Assembly: GCA_028691385.1 (NCBI GenBank)
Contig: JAQUZL010000102.1
Location: 1 to 6,431, forward strand
Length of the DNA stretch: 6,431 bases
Source of the DNA: Oscillospiraceae bacterium
GTDB lineage: Bacteria > Bacillota > Clostridia > Oscillospirales > Oscillospiraceae
Reading direction: 5' to 3'
In this document: piece after piece, positions 1 through 5,275 of the stretch
Layout of the letters: every line of letters begins with the position of its first letter
Numbering within the stretch: the stretch's first letter is position 1
The notes under the pieces: generated by a model
The model's input: the letters and a program-made list of their open reading frames with translations, nothing else
The model's database searches: none
What the model was told of the DNA's origin: nothing
Made by a program: the position numbers and the translations under genes

Positions 1-899
1 GGCTGCGCGCCCTGGGTCAGCCCCTGCAGCAGCATCCAGCCGATCTGCGTTACGCTTGAGGCGATGGTCATTGCGCCGCCCGCCAGATCGCCGCCGTATC
101 GCTGCAGCGATACATTAAAGGCGATGTTCAGCAGACTTTCGCTGCTCTGCATGACAAATGGGCTGACGCCCAGCGCCAGTACCGGTGCAAGGCACGCCCA
201 GTCCAGACGCAGATCGCGCCGACTGAGCCGAATTTTTGTGCGGCTGCCGCACAAAAACACAATGACCCAAATGGCTGAAACGGCCTGTGAGAGAACCGTT
301 GCCAGCGCTGCGCCGGACACGCCCATGCCGAAGCCGTAGATCAAGATGGGATCGAGAATAATGTTGCATACCGCACCCAGCAAAACCGTCGCCATGGAAA
401 CGCGCGTAAAGCCCTGCGCGGAGATAAACGCGTTCAGTCCCAGCGAAAACAGCACAAAAACAGAGCCGTAGAGATAGACGTGCAGATAGCTGTCGGCATA
501 GCCGATGGTATCGCCGCTCGCGCCGAACAGGTACAGCAGCTTGACCCGCAGAAGCTGCAGCAGCACCGTGAAGAAAACAGCCAGCAAAAACAGCGCCAGC
601 GCGCAGCTGCCGAGAATGCGCGCGGCGCGCGCCCTGTTTTCCTCGCCCAGATGGATGGCGGCGCGTGCGCCGCCGCCGATTCCAATTAGCGCGGCCAGCG
701 CCGCAACCAGCATCAGCACCGGGAAGCATACGCCCAGCGCCGTGAGCGCCAGCGCGCCGGTTTCGGGAATTTGCCCGATATAAATGCGGTCGACAATATT
801 ATACAGCGCGTTGACCAGCTGCGCGGTCATGGTGGGTACTGCCAGCCGCAGCAGCAGCGGCCCGATGGGATCGCGGCCGAGATCATTGGTTCTGGTCAA
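1..899 (-). CDS. MATE family efflux transporter, N-terminal two thirds (3' end outside window)
   Basis: Member of the MATE family of multidrug and toxin exporters, inner-membrane antiporters that expel cationic compounds in exchange for Na+ or H+. I translated the minus strand from 899 and it stays open to base 1, giving 299 residues; family members are usually about 450. The N-terminus has the typical first-helix pattern PTMTAQLVNALYNIVDRIYI (about residues 22-41). A middle block NIILDPILIYGFGMGVSGAA (about 179-198) and a later YGGDLAGGAMTI and GLTQGAQP stretch (about 267-299) are MATE signatures, closest to the MepA-like subgroup by eye. Hydrophobic helices alternate with short loops throughout. 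The start is a TTG at 899-897: AGGAG (913-909) lies 9 bases upstream and no in-frame ATG occurs until codon 24, inside the first helix. The substrate cannot be told. It is divergent from the carbonic anhydrase operon. Confidence 0.9.
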   Translation of the reverse strand, partial: MTRTNDLGRDPIGPLLLRLAVPTMTAQLVNALYNIVDRIYIGQIPETGALALTALGVCFPVLMLVAALAALIGIGGGARAAIHLGEENRARAARILGSCALALFLLAVFFTVLLQLLRVKLLYLFGASGDTIGYADSYLHVYLYGSVFVLFSLGLNAFISAQGFTRVSMATVLLGAVCNIILDPILIYGFGMGVSGAALATVLSQAVSAIWVIVFLCGSRTKIRLSRRDLRLDWACLAPVLALGVSPFVMQSSESLLNIAFNVSLQRYGGDLAGGAMTIASSVTQIGWMLLQGLTQGAQ

Positions 900-945
900 A
901 ACAATCAGCTCCTAAACACGATGCGTAAAACAGGAAATATCCGCT

Positions 946-974
946 ATCATATCATGAAATGGATGCTATTGCAA
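946..974 (-). promoter_or_regulatory. Predicted sigma-A-type promoter of the MATE gene
   Basis: Read on the minus strand, TTGCAA (974-969) is followed after exactly 17 bases by TATGAT (951-946). Transcription would begin near 940, leaving a leader of about 40 bases before the TTG start at 899. The -35 hexamer is its own reverse complement and is also the -35 of the opposite promoter. Confidence 0.65.
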
Positions 975-997
975 ATTTCGGCTCAATCGGGTATCAT
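969..997 (+). promoter_or_regulatory. Predicted sigma-A-type promoter of the carbonic anhydrase-Gx operon
   Basis: TTGCAA (969-974) is followed after 17 bases by TATCAT (992-997). Transcription would start near 1004, so the leader is only about 17 bases, and the ribosome binding site AAGGGG (1007-1012) sits almost at the 5' end of the message. The promoter shares its -35 with the divergent MATE promoter. Confidence 0.65.
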
Positions 998-1020
998 GTA
1001 CGAAAAAAGGGGATGCTGGA

Positions 1021-1542
1021 ATGATTGTAAAGACTTATGGGGGCAAAACGCCGCGCATTGACCCGACTGCGCGCATTGCGGAAAATGCGGTGCTTGTGGG
1101 CGACGTCACCATCGGCGCGCACGCCAGTATTTGGTACGGCGCGGTGCTGCGCGGGGATAATTCCGCCATTGTCATCGGCGAAAACACCAACATTCAGGAC
1201 GGCTGCCTGCTGCATGGCGACGTGGACGAGCCGGTCGCGGTCGGCAAGGACTGCACCGTGGGGCATGGCGCGATTCTGCACTCCTGCCATGTTGCGGACA
1301 ACTGCCTCATTGGCATGGGCGCGGTGCTGCTGAACGGCTGTGAAATCGGCGCGGGCGCTTTGGTGGCGGCGGGCGCTTTGGTGCGCGGCGGCATGACCGT
1401 TGCGCCGCGCGCTGCGGTCATGGGCATGCCGGCCAAGGTCACCCGCGAAACCTCCGAGGCAGATCTTGCGTGGTTTCGCGAGGACGTCGCGCATTATCTG
1501 GAAATCGCGCAGCAGCTGCCCGCCTGCGGCGAAGAAAAATGA
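1021..1542 (+). CDS. Gamma carbonic anhydrase family protein (hexapeptide-repeat, YrdA/CaiE-like)
   Basis: A 173-residue left-handed beta-helix protein of the gamma carbonic anhydrase group, which as trimers bind a metal between subunits; proven members hydrate CO2, many small bacterial ones have no demonstrated activity. Hexapeptide repeats of the [ILV]-G-x-x-x-x type run from about residue 12 to 135. The three histidines expected to bind the metal are present: H65 in LLHGD, H82 in VGHGA and H87 in ILHSC, with the usual five-residue step between the last two. The conserved R44/D46 (LRGD) and Q59/D60 (NIQDG) that order the active site are also there. The last 35 residues form the C-terminal helix. 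Length is normal for the short YrdA/PaaY type. ATG 1021 is supported by AAGGGG 8 bases upstream. The stop overlaps the next gene's start (ATGA), so the two are probably translationally coupled. Cytoplasmic. Confidence 0.93.
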   Translation: MIVKTYGGKTPRIDPTARIAENAVLVGDVTIGAHASIWYGAVLRGDNSAIVIGENTNIQDGCLLHGDVDEPVAVGKDCTVGHGAILHSCHVADNCLIGMGAVLLNGCEIGAGALVAAGALVRGGMTVAPRAAVMGMPAKVTRETSEADLAWFREDVAHYLEIAQQLPACGEEK

Positions 1543-2027
1543 AAACGCGGAAGCTCACAAGGCTTGCCCTGCTGGCTGCCATTGCGCTCACCATTTTTGT
1601 GCTGGAGGCGCAGGTGCCGGCGCTCGTGCCGGTGCCGGGCGTGAAGCTGGGACTTGCCAACATTGTCACCGTGGTCACGCTCTATCTGTATGGGCCGGGT
1701 TCGGCGCTGACGGTGCTGCTGGTTCGCGTGGTGCTGGGGTCGCTGGCCACCGGGCAGGTGATGGCGATGCTGTACAGCCTGTCGGGCGGCCTTTTGAGCC
1801 TGCTGGCGATGCTGCCCATGCGGCGCGTTGTGACCGAAAAGCAGCTTTGGGCGCTCAGTATTGTGGCGGCAATGGCGCATAATTGCGGGCAGATTCTCGC
1901 GGCGATGGCGCTCACCGGTACGCCCGCCATCGTGGTTTATCTGCCGGTGCTGCTGCTGAGCGGTATGGTAACCGGGCTGTTCACCGGTCTTTGCGCGCAG
2001 TTTGCACTGAAAAAGCTCCGCTGTTAA
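1539..2027 (+). CDS. Gx transporter family protein (heptaprenyl diphosphate synthase component I-like)
   Basis: A 162-residue integral membrane protein matching the family named either Gx transporter or heptaprenyl diphosphate synthase component I (Pfam Hpre_diP_synt_I, recognised from memory). It resembles the substrate-binding S components of ECF vitamin transporters: about five hydrophobic helices and no ATPase. Visible signatures are VPVPGVKLGLAN (residues 30-41), LVRVVLGSLATG (61-72), YSLSGGLLSL (79-88), AHNCGQI (113-119) and YLPVLLLSG. The start ATG 1539 overlaps the preceding stop as ATGA and gives the expected MKTRKLTRLALL opening; a longer reading from 1470 adds only an arginine-rich stretch coded by the overlapping gene and is rejected. 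No strong ribosome site precedes 1539, as expected for coupling. The substrate is unproven. No terminator is evident after the TAA at 2025-2027. Confidence 0.88.
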   Translation: MKTRKLTRLALLAAIALTIFVLEAQVPALVPVPGVKLGLANIVTVVTLYLYGPGSALTVLLVRVVLGSLATGQVMAMLYSLSGGLLSLLAMLPMRRVVTEKQLWALSIVAAMAHNCGQILAAMALTGTPAIVVYLPVLLLSGMVTGLFTGLCAQFALKKLRC

Positions 2028-2082
2028 CAGTTTGTTTTCAGAACCGTCCCAAATTCTTCAAGATTCGACAGGCGCCATGCGC

Positions 2083-2088
2083 TATAAT
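2083..2088 (+). promoter_or_regulatory. Orphan perfect -10 hexamer in the intergenic gap
   Basis: A perfect TATAAT occurs 56 bases after the Gx gene. No good -35 lies at 16-18 bases (the 17-base position reads AAGATT), though an imperfect dyad around TCTTCAAGA (2055-2063) lies there and might bind an activator. No protein gene starts within 200 bases, so if used it would make a non-coding RNA or a long leader of the GreA-like gene. This is inference from one hexamer. Confidence 0.3.
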
Positions 2089-2094
2089 AGCACC

Positions 2095-2262
2095 ATCAGA
2101 TGACAGATAGACAGCTGCCAGATGAGCGGCGAAGTGGAAGATCGCCGGGGAAAATCAGTTTTCAATTCTGCCGATGCCGTGGGAGTGCCTACGGACAGCC
2201 GAACGGCAGCAAATAACGAGCCATCAAAGCAGCGGCAACCCAAATGGCGGGTTGCCGCTGCG
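2095..2262 (+). ncRNA. Candidate structured RNA or long leader (family not recognised)
   Basis: Most of the 304-base gap (2028-2331) has no coding character but contains several complementary segments that could fold one inside another. GCTGCC (2114-2119) can pair with GGCAGC (2205-2210). CGGCGA (2127-2132) can pair with TCGCCG (2142-2147). CTGCCG (2168-2173) is complementary to CGGCAG (2204-2209), an alternative to the first helix. CCGTGGG can pair with CCTACGG around a four-base AGTG loop (2177-2194). A perfect 13-bp hairpin at 2229-2261 closes the region. A possible 5' end lies near 2095, downstream of TATAAT 2083-2088. I compared it from memory with common riboswitch classes, T-box, 6S, SRP, tmRNA and RNase P and saw no match. 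GC-rich DNA folds easily by chance, so this remains a candidate only. Confidence 0.25.
2229..2261. repeat. Perfect 13-bp inverted repeat with 7-base loop
   Basis: GCAGCGGCAACCC (2229-2241) and GGGTTGCCGCTGC (2249-2261) are exact reverse complements around AAATGGC. The stem would be very stable in RNA. No run of T follows on either strand, so it does not look like an ordinary intrinsic terminator. A second copy of GGGTTGCC follows at 2277-2284. Confidence 0.7.
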
Positions 2263-2279
2263 CAGTTCTGCCGGTTGGG

Positions 2280-2308
2280 TTGCCAAATCCGGGCAAGTGT
2301 GATACATT
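2280..2308 (+). promoter_or_regulatory. Predicted promoter of the GreA-like gene
   Basis: TTGCCA (2280-2285) and TACATT (2303-2308) are separated by 17 bases, five and four matches to the sigma-A consensus. Transcription would begin near 2315, just upstream of the ribosome binding site at 2319-2324, so the leader would be very short. The -35 lies in the distal GGGTTGCC repeat. Confidence 0.45.
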
Positions 2309-2318
2309 GACCACGAAT

Positions 2319-2324
2319 GAGGTG
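2319..2324 (+). promoter_or_regulatory. Ribosome binding site fixing the GreA-like start
   Basis: GAGGTG lies 7 bases before ATG 2332. An in-frame ATG at 2317 overlaps this site and has no such sequence upstream, so 2332 is taken as the start. Confidence 0.75.
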
Positions 2325-2331
2325 GATTTGC

Positions 2332-2835
2332 ATGTATGATGAACTGACCAGCGTCGATCTGCAAAAAATGCAGGACGAGATCGACTATCGCCAACTGACC
2401 CTGCGCCCCAAGCTGATTGCCGAGGTGCAGGACGCCAGATCCTTTGGCGATCTCAGCGAAAACTTTGAATATAAAGCGGCCAAGCGCGAGAAAAATCGCA
2501 ACGACAGCCGCATTCGGTATTTACAGCGGATGATTCAGACGGCGAAGGTCATCTCGGTGGACGCGCCTGCGGACGGCGTCGGCCTGTTTGACCGGGTGGA
2601 GCTGTATCTGCCGGAGGACGAGGAAACCATGACGGTGCAGCTGGTGACGATGATGCGCACGGACGCAACCGCCGGGCGCATCAGCAAGGCCTCGCCCATG
2701 GGCGCAGCGCTGATGGGCCGCAAGGTGGGCGACACGGTGCATATTTGCGTGCGGGAGGATTACGGCTACGACGCGGTGATTCGCAGCATTGAAAAGGGGC
2801 ACGACGACGCGTCCATGGACATTATGCAGTATTAA
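2332..2835 (+). CDS. GreA/GreB family transcription elongation (transcript cleavage) factor
   Basis: A 167-residue cytoplasmic GreA-like protein. Such factors insert a coiled coil into the RNA polymerase secondary channel and stimulate cleavage of backtracked RNA. Residues 5-72 form the antiparallel coiled-coil domain. Its tip carries GDLSENFEYKAAK (39-51), including D40 and E43, which correspond to the acidic pair that coordinates the catalytic magnesium in E. coli GreA; it should therefore be cleavage-competent rather than an inhibitory Gfh-type protein. Residues about 85-155 form the FKBP-like domain, ending in the typical SPMGAALMGRKVGDTV segment. A short acidic tail, GHDDASMDIMQY, extends past the usual end, making it slightly longer than the usual 155-160 residues. 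It is a single gene with its own promoter, not beside the usual lysS or mfd neighbours, so it may be a paralogue of the main greA; hence no symbol. It converges on the alr-like gene. Confidence 0.88.
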   Translation: MYDELTSVDLQKMQDEIDYRQLTLRPKLIAEVQDARSFGDLSENFEYKAAKREKNRNDSRIRYLQRMIQTAKVISVDAPADGVGLFDRVELYLPEDEETMTVQLVTMMRTDATAGRISKASPMGAALMGRKVGDTVHICVREDYGYDAVIRSIEKGHDDASMDIMQY

Positions 2836-2841
2836 CGCCGA

Positions 2842-2875
2842 AAAAAGCGCGCAAGCAGTAGCTTGCGCGCTTTTT
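2842..2875. terminator. Bidirectional intrinsic terminator
   Basis: GCGCGCAAGC (2847-2856) pairs perfectly with GCTTGCGCGC (2861-2870) around an AGTA loop, flanked by an A run (2841-2846) and a T run (2871-2875) that extend the stem to 15 bp and give a T tract on both strands. It lies 6 bases after the GreA-like stop and 2 bases beyond the stop of the convergent alr-like gene, so it serves both. Confidence 0.93.
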
Positions 2876-2877
2876 GT

Positions 2878-3969
2878 TTATCGGTAGACAATGTCCATGC
2901 CCTTGACCACCAGCGGATTGACGGCCAGAATCACCTTGTCGCCTGCGGCGCAGGTAAGACCGGTCACGTTGATGCAGGTGTGCACCATGCCCACATGCCC
3001 CACCACGCGGCAGCGCACGCCGTCCACCTCCGCCCAAAGGGATTTGCGGATGAAAATGCCCTTGAGGTTGGACAAAATGCCGCGCAGACAGTCCTGCACG
3101 CGGAACAGGTCGTGACCGCGTTCCACGGCAAAGCCATTGTAATTGCCGAGGTTCACAACGGCAATCCGGGAAGCTTTTCTGGCCTTCCAGCCTGCGCCGT
3201 AGCCGCAGGTTTCACCCTTTTGCAGCCAGCGAATTTCCTCGACGGTGGTTTCCGCATAGCCCACCCGCTGCAGGCCGGTTCTTGCGCGGAAGCTGAGCCG
3301 CCCGAGAAAGGCAGAGCCGATCCGCACTGCGTCCAAGCGCATCTCCGGAAACCGGAACAGGGCGGAGGAGTTGCAGCAGTGGGTCATGCCGGTTTCATGC
3401 CCGGCGGCCTGAATCTTGCCCAGCAGCGTGCGGAACAGGTCAAACTGCGCTTCGGTGGCGTCTTTTCCGGCAAACGCGGAGTGAAAATGGGTGTACACGC
3501 CCGAGAGCGACAGACTGTTCATGTACGTGTAGACATTCAGCACCTTGTCCAGCTCGCGTTCGGAGAAGCCATAGCGCCCCATGCCCGTGTTCAGCTCCAG
3601 ATGCGCCTCGGCAACGGTGCTGCGCGCGGCGGCAATGCCGTTGAGTGCCACCGCATCCTCATACGAGCCGATGGTGGCGATGACATGCAGATCAAGCATC
3701 TGCTCGAGGGTCTGGCGGTCACAGGTGGCGCGCAGCATCAAAATCGGCTCTTCGGTGAAGCCGGCGTCGCGCAGCTGCTGCGCTTCGCCAAGCTCCGTCA
3801 CGGCAAAGTGCCCCACGCCCTGCTCCCGCAGGATTTTTGCCAGCGGCACAATGCCAAGCCCATAGCCGTCGCCCTTCAGCACGGCCCAGACCACGGCGCT
3901 GCCCGCCTTTTCCAATACGATGCGAATGTTGGTTTCCAGCGCGGCTTTTTCCACAATGTAGGCTTTCAT
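2878..3969 (-). CDS. Alanine racemase family protein with substituted active-site residues
   Basis: A 363-residue PLP-dependent protein of the alanine racemase family (TIM barrel plus C-terminal beta domain), normal length. Classical members interconvert L- and D-alanine for peptidoglycan. PLP-site residues are in place: K32 and Y36 in VLKGDGYGLG (Schiff-base lysine), R132 in NTGMGRYGF, H161, H197, N200 and S201 in THCCNSS, and R216 in VRIGS. The second half departs from the classic enzyme. The GYADG motif that gives the second catalytic base (Y265 in the Geobacillus enzyme) reads GNYNGF (275-280), so the tyrosine is displaced by one position or lost. The CMD-type motif reads GHVGMVH (324-330), and the carbamylated-lysine position is E125. 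It may be a divergent alanine racemase or act on another amino acid, so alr is not assigned. AGGGGA lies 6 bases upstream of the ATG. Second gene after femAB, 25-base gap. Confidence 0.85.
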   Translation of the reverse strand: MKAYIVEKAALETNIRIVLEKAGSAVVWAVLKGDGYGLGIVPLAKILREQGVGHFAVTELGEAQQLRDAGFTEEPILMLRATCDRQTLEQMLDLHVIATIGSYEDAVALNGIAAARSTVAEAHLELNTGMGRYGFSERELDKVLNVYTYMNSLSLSGVYTHFHSAFAGKDATEAQFDLFRTLLGKIQAAGHETGMTHCCNSSALFRFPEMRLDAVRIGSAFLGRLSFRARTGLQRVGYAETTVEEIRWLQKGETCGYGAGWKARKASRIAVVNLGNYNGFAVERGHDLFRVQDCLRGILSNLKGIFIRKSLWAEVDGVRCRVVGHVGMVHTCINVTGLTCAAGDKVILAVNPLVVKGMDIVYR

Positions 3970-3994
3970 ACTCCATCCCCTTTTTGCGCAGCGG

Positions 3995-5059
3995 TCAGGC
4001 TTTGTCTTTATTCCGCAGGAGGTAGACGCGTCTGCGCACTTCTTTCATGACATTGGTGCCATGTTCCACGGCAAAATAGATCGGCGCATTCAGCACCAGA
4101 TCCATTTCGCCGACGAATTCGGTAAAGTCGCCGTTGAAGCCCTGCTTGAAGCGGTACAGGCCATACATGGGGTTGTCCTCGCTGAGATCGCCCGACACGC
4201 CGCGAAAATCATAGATCCGGCAGCCCTTTTCCACGGCCCACTGGATCATGTTCCACTGCAAAAGATAGTTCGGCATCAGGTTGCGATGCTCGTTGGAGCT
4301 GGCGCCGTAGAGATACCAGACCTTGTCGCCATACCAGATGGCGAGAGTGCCCGCGATGGGTTTGCCCTCGGAAAACGCCATGTAAAGCCTTGCGTGCTCA
4401 CCGAGATTGTCCAGCATGTTGGCAAAGTAGGACGGCTGGCGGGTGACAAAGCCGTCGCGCACGCCGGTGGTCAGCATGAGATCGGCAAACGCGGGCACCA
4501 TTTCCTTGCCGCAGAGCCGCACCTCCACGCCCTTGCGCGCGGCAAGACGGATGTTGTAGCGCCATTTCTGATGGAATCCTGCCAGCACCTCGTCCTCGTT
4601 TTTGCCCGCGATGTTCAGGCGAAAAACATACTTTGGCTGAATGGCCTCGAAGTTTTTGCCGCCTGTTTTGATGCGGAAGCCGAGCGCGTGCATGGCTGCG
4701 GCAAAGGCCGCATCGGACGAGGGAACGTCGGGATCGATTTTGATGACATAGCTGCGCCGCTGCTTGGCCAGCGCGCGCAGTCCCTCCACGAGATCGGCGA
4801 TGGTTTCGTGATCGTCCGGGTCGCAGACCGGCGCGCGGCAGCCATACATCAGCGTGAACGGCAGTCCCGGCAGCTTGCGGATCAGCACGGCCATCGCCCC
4901 GCAGATTGCGCCGGATGCATCGCGGGACACCACCGCTTCCCAGTCCCACATCGGTTTTTGCTTTGCCCAGAGGACGCTTTGCGCAAAATGCCCCCAGGGA
5001 CTTGCCATATTAAAAGCCTCAAATTCGGCATATTGCTCTTTTGTGATCCGTTCAGACAT
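3995..5059 (-). CDS. FemA/FemB/FemX-family peptidoglycan peptidyltransferase
   Basis: A 354-residue cytoplasmic enzyme of the Fem family, which uses aminoacyl-tRNA to add an amino acid to the side chain of a peptidoglycan precursor, starting the cross-bridge. It has two GNAT-like domains (about residues 1-150 and 151-354). Landmarks are SPWGHFAQSVLWAK (20-33), KWRYNIRLAARKGVEV (165-180), WYLYGASS (248-255), YDFRGVSGD (283-291) and RFKQGFNG (303-310); the FK pair matches the one implicated in catalysis in Weissella FemX. The long helical arm inserted in staphylococcal FemA/B is absent, so it is nearer in size to FemX. Which amino acid is added cannot be read from sequence. ATG 5059-5057 is preceded by GGAG 8 bases upstream. 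It is first in a unit with the alanine racemase-like gene, fitting a shared cell-wall role. Confidence 0.9.
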   Translation of the reverse strand: MSERITKEQYAEFEAFNMASPWGHFAQSVLWAKQKPMWDWEAVVSRDASGAICGAMAVLIRKLPGLPFTLMYGCRAPVCDPDDHETIADLVEGLRALAKQRRSYVIKIDPDVPSSDAAFAAAMHALGFRIKTGGKNFEAIQPKYVFRLNIAGKNEDEVLAGFHQKWRYNIRLAARKGVEVRLCGKEMVPAFADLMLTTGVRDGFVTRQPSYFANMLDNLGEHARLYMAFSEGKPIAGTLAIWYGDKVWYLYGASSNEHRNLMPNYLLQWNMIQWAVEKGCRIYDFRGVSGDLSEDNPMYGLYRFKQGFNGDFTEFVGEMDLVLNAPIYFAVEHGTNVMKEVRRRVYLLRNKDKA

Positions 5060-5092
5060 GACAGTCGCTCCATCCGGTTAAATTTTGTTTTT

Positions 5093-5121
5093 ATGTTACC
5101 ATATTGTACAAAATTATGCAA
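5093..5121 (-). promoter_or_regulatory. Predicted promoter of the femAB-alr unit
   Basis: On the minus strand TTGCAT (5121-5116) and TAACAT (5098-5093) are 17 bases apart. Transcription would start near 5086, about 26 bases before the ATG. The 8-bp palindrome TTGTACAA (5105-5112) lies inside the spacer and could be an operator. A competing -10, TACAAT (5108-5103), has only a poor -35. Confidence 0.5.
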
Positions 5122-5151
5122 GCGGCGCGAAGTGGACTGTAAAACCATATC

Positions 5152-5190
5152 TTGTGACACACAATAAAATAAACCGCAAAAAGTTGTGGT
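5152..5190. repeat. Two small inverted repeats between the femAB and noc promoters
   Basis: TTGTG-ACA-CACAA (5152-5164) is a perfect 13-base dyad. ACCGCAA (5173-5179) and TTGTGGT (5184-5190) form a second dyad with one mismatch and a four-base centre. Both contain a TTGTG arm and lie in the AT-rich gap between the divergent promoters, a reasonable place for a regulator to bind. No known operator consensus is matched. Confidence 0.3.
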
Positions 5191-5208
5191 CAAGTGCCAT
5201 ATTTCGCG

Positions 5209-5236
5209 TTATTTTTCTCCACCGAACAGGTATGAT
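5209..5236 (+). promoter_or_regulatory. Possible promoter of noc
   Basis: TATGAT (5231-5236) is a good -10. The best upstream partner is TTATTT (5209-5214) at a 16-base spacing, a weak -35. Transcription would begin near 5243, upstream of the ribosome binding site at 5260-5265. Confidence 0.35.
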
Positions 5237-5259
5237 GACTGCAAGGAAACGGCGGAAAA

Positions 5260-5265
5260 AGGAGG
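5260..5265 (+). promoter_or_regulatory. Ribosome binding site fixing the noc start
   Basis: AGGAGG lies 10 bases before ATG 5276. The reading frame is open further upstream to a GTG at 5186, but that codon has no ribosome site, and the added 30 codons are AT-rich and contain the likely -10, so ATG 5276 is preferred. Confidence 0.75.
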
Positions 5266-5275
5266 AAACGAGAAA

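Noticed and set aside
115..729. Minus-strand 204-residue open frame in the first 900 bases
   Set aside because: It is an arginine-rich shadow; the true frame, one base over, encodes a MATE transporter with clear motifs.
1470..1538. Longer Gx gene start at 1470
   Set aside because: The extra 23 residues are an arginine- and alanine-rich shadow of the carbonic anhydrase gene; the ATGA overlap at 1539 gives the family's usual N-terminus.
2142..2155. Possible Noc-binding (NBS) half site
   Set aside because: CCGGGGAAAAT resembles only one arm of ATTTCCCGGGAAAT and has an extra G and A; no full NBS or parS site was seen in the window.
2229..2261. The 13-bp hairpin as an intrinsic terminator
   Set aside because: Neither side is followed by a T run; plus-strand sequence after the stem is CAGTTCTG and the minus strand continues TTTGATGG.
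2095..2262. Assignment to a known riboswitch, T-box, 6S, SRP or tmRNA
   Set aside because: None of the conserved core motifs I remember for these classes is present, and the gene downstream has its own promoter.
2082..2333. Small open frames on both strands in the intergenic gap
   Set aside because: They overlap each other, lack ribosome binding sites, have low-complexity or unfamiliar protein sequence, and cover the predicted promoter and hairpin.
2863..4050. Long plus-strand open frames opposite alr-like and femAB (also 4061-5167)
   Set aside because: They are antisense shadows in GC-rich DNA; their products are histidine- and alanine-rich with no family resemblance, while the minus strand encodes well-conserved proteins.
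5186..5275. Longer noc start at GTG 5186
   Set aside because: No ribosome site precedes it, the segment is AT-rich, and it contains the best -10 for noc; ATG 5276 has AGGAGG.
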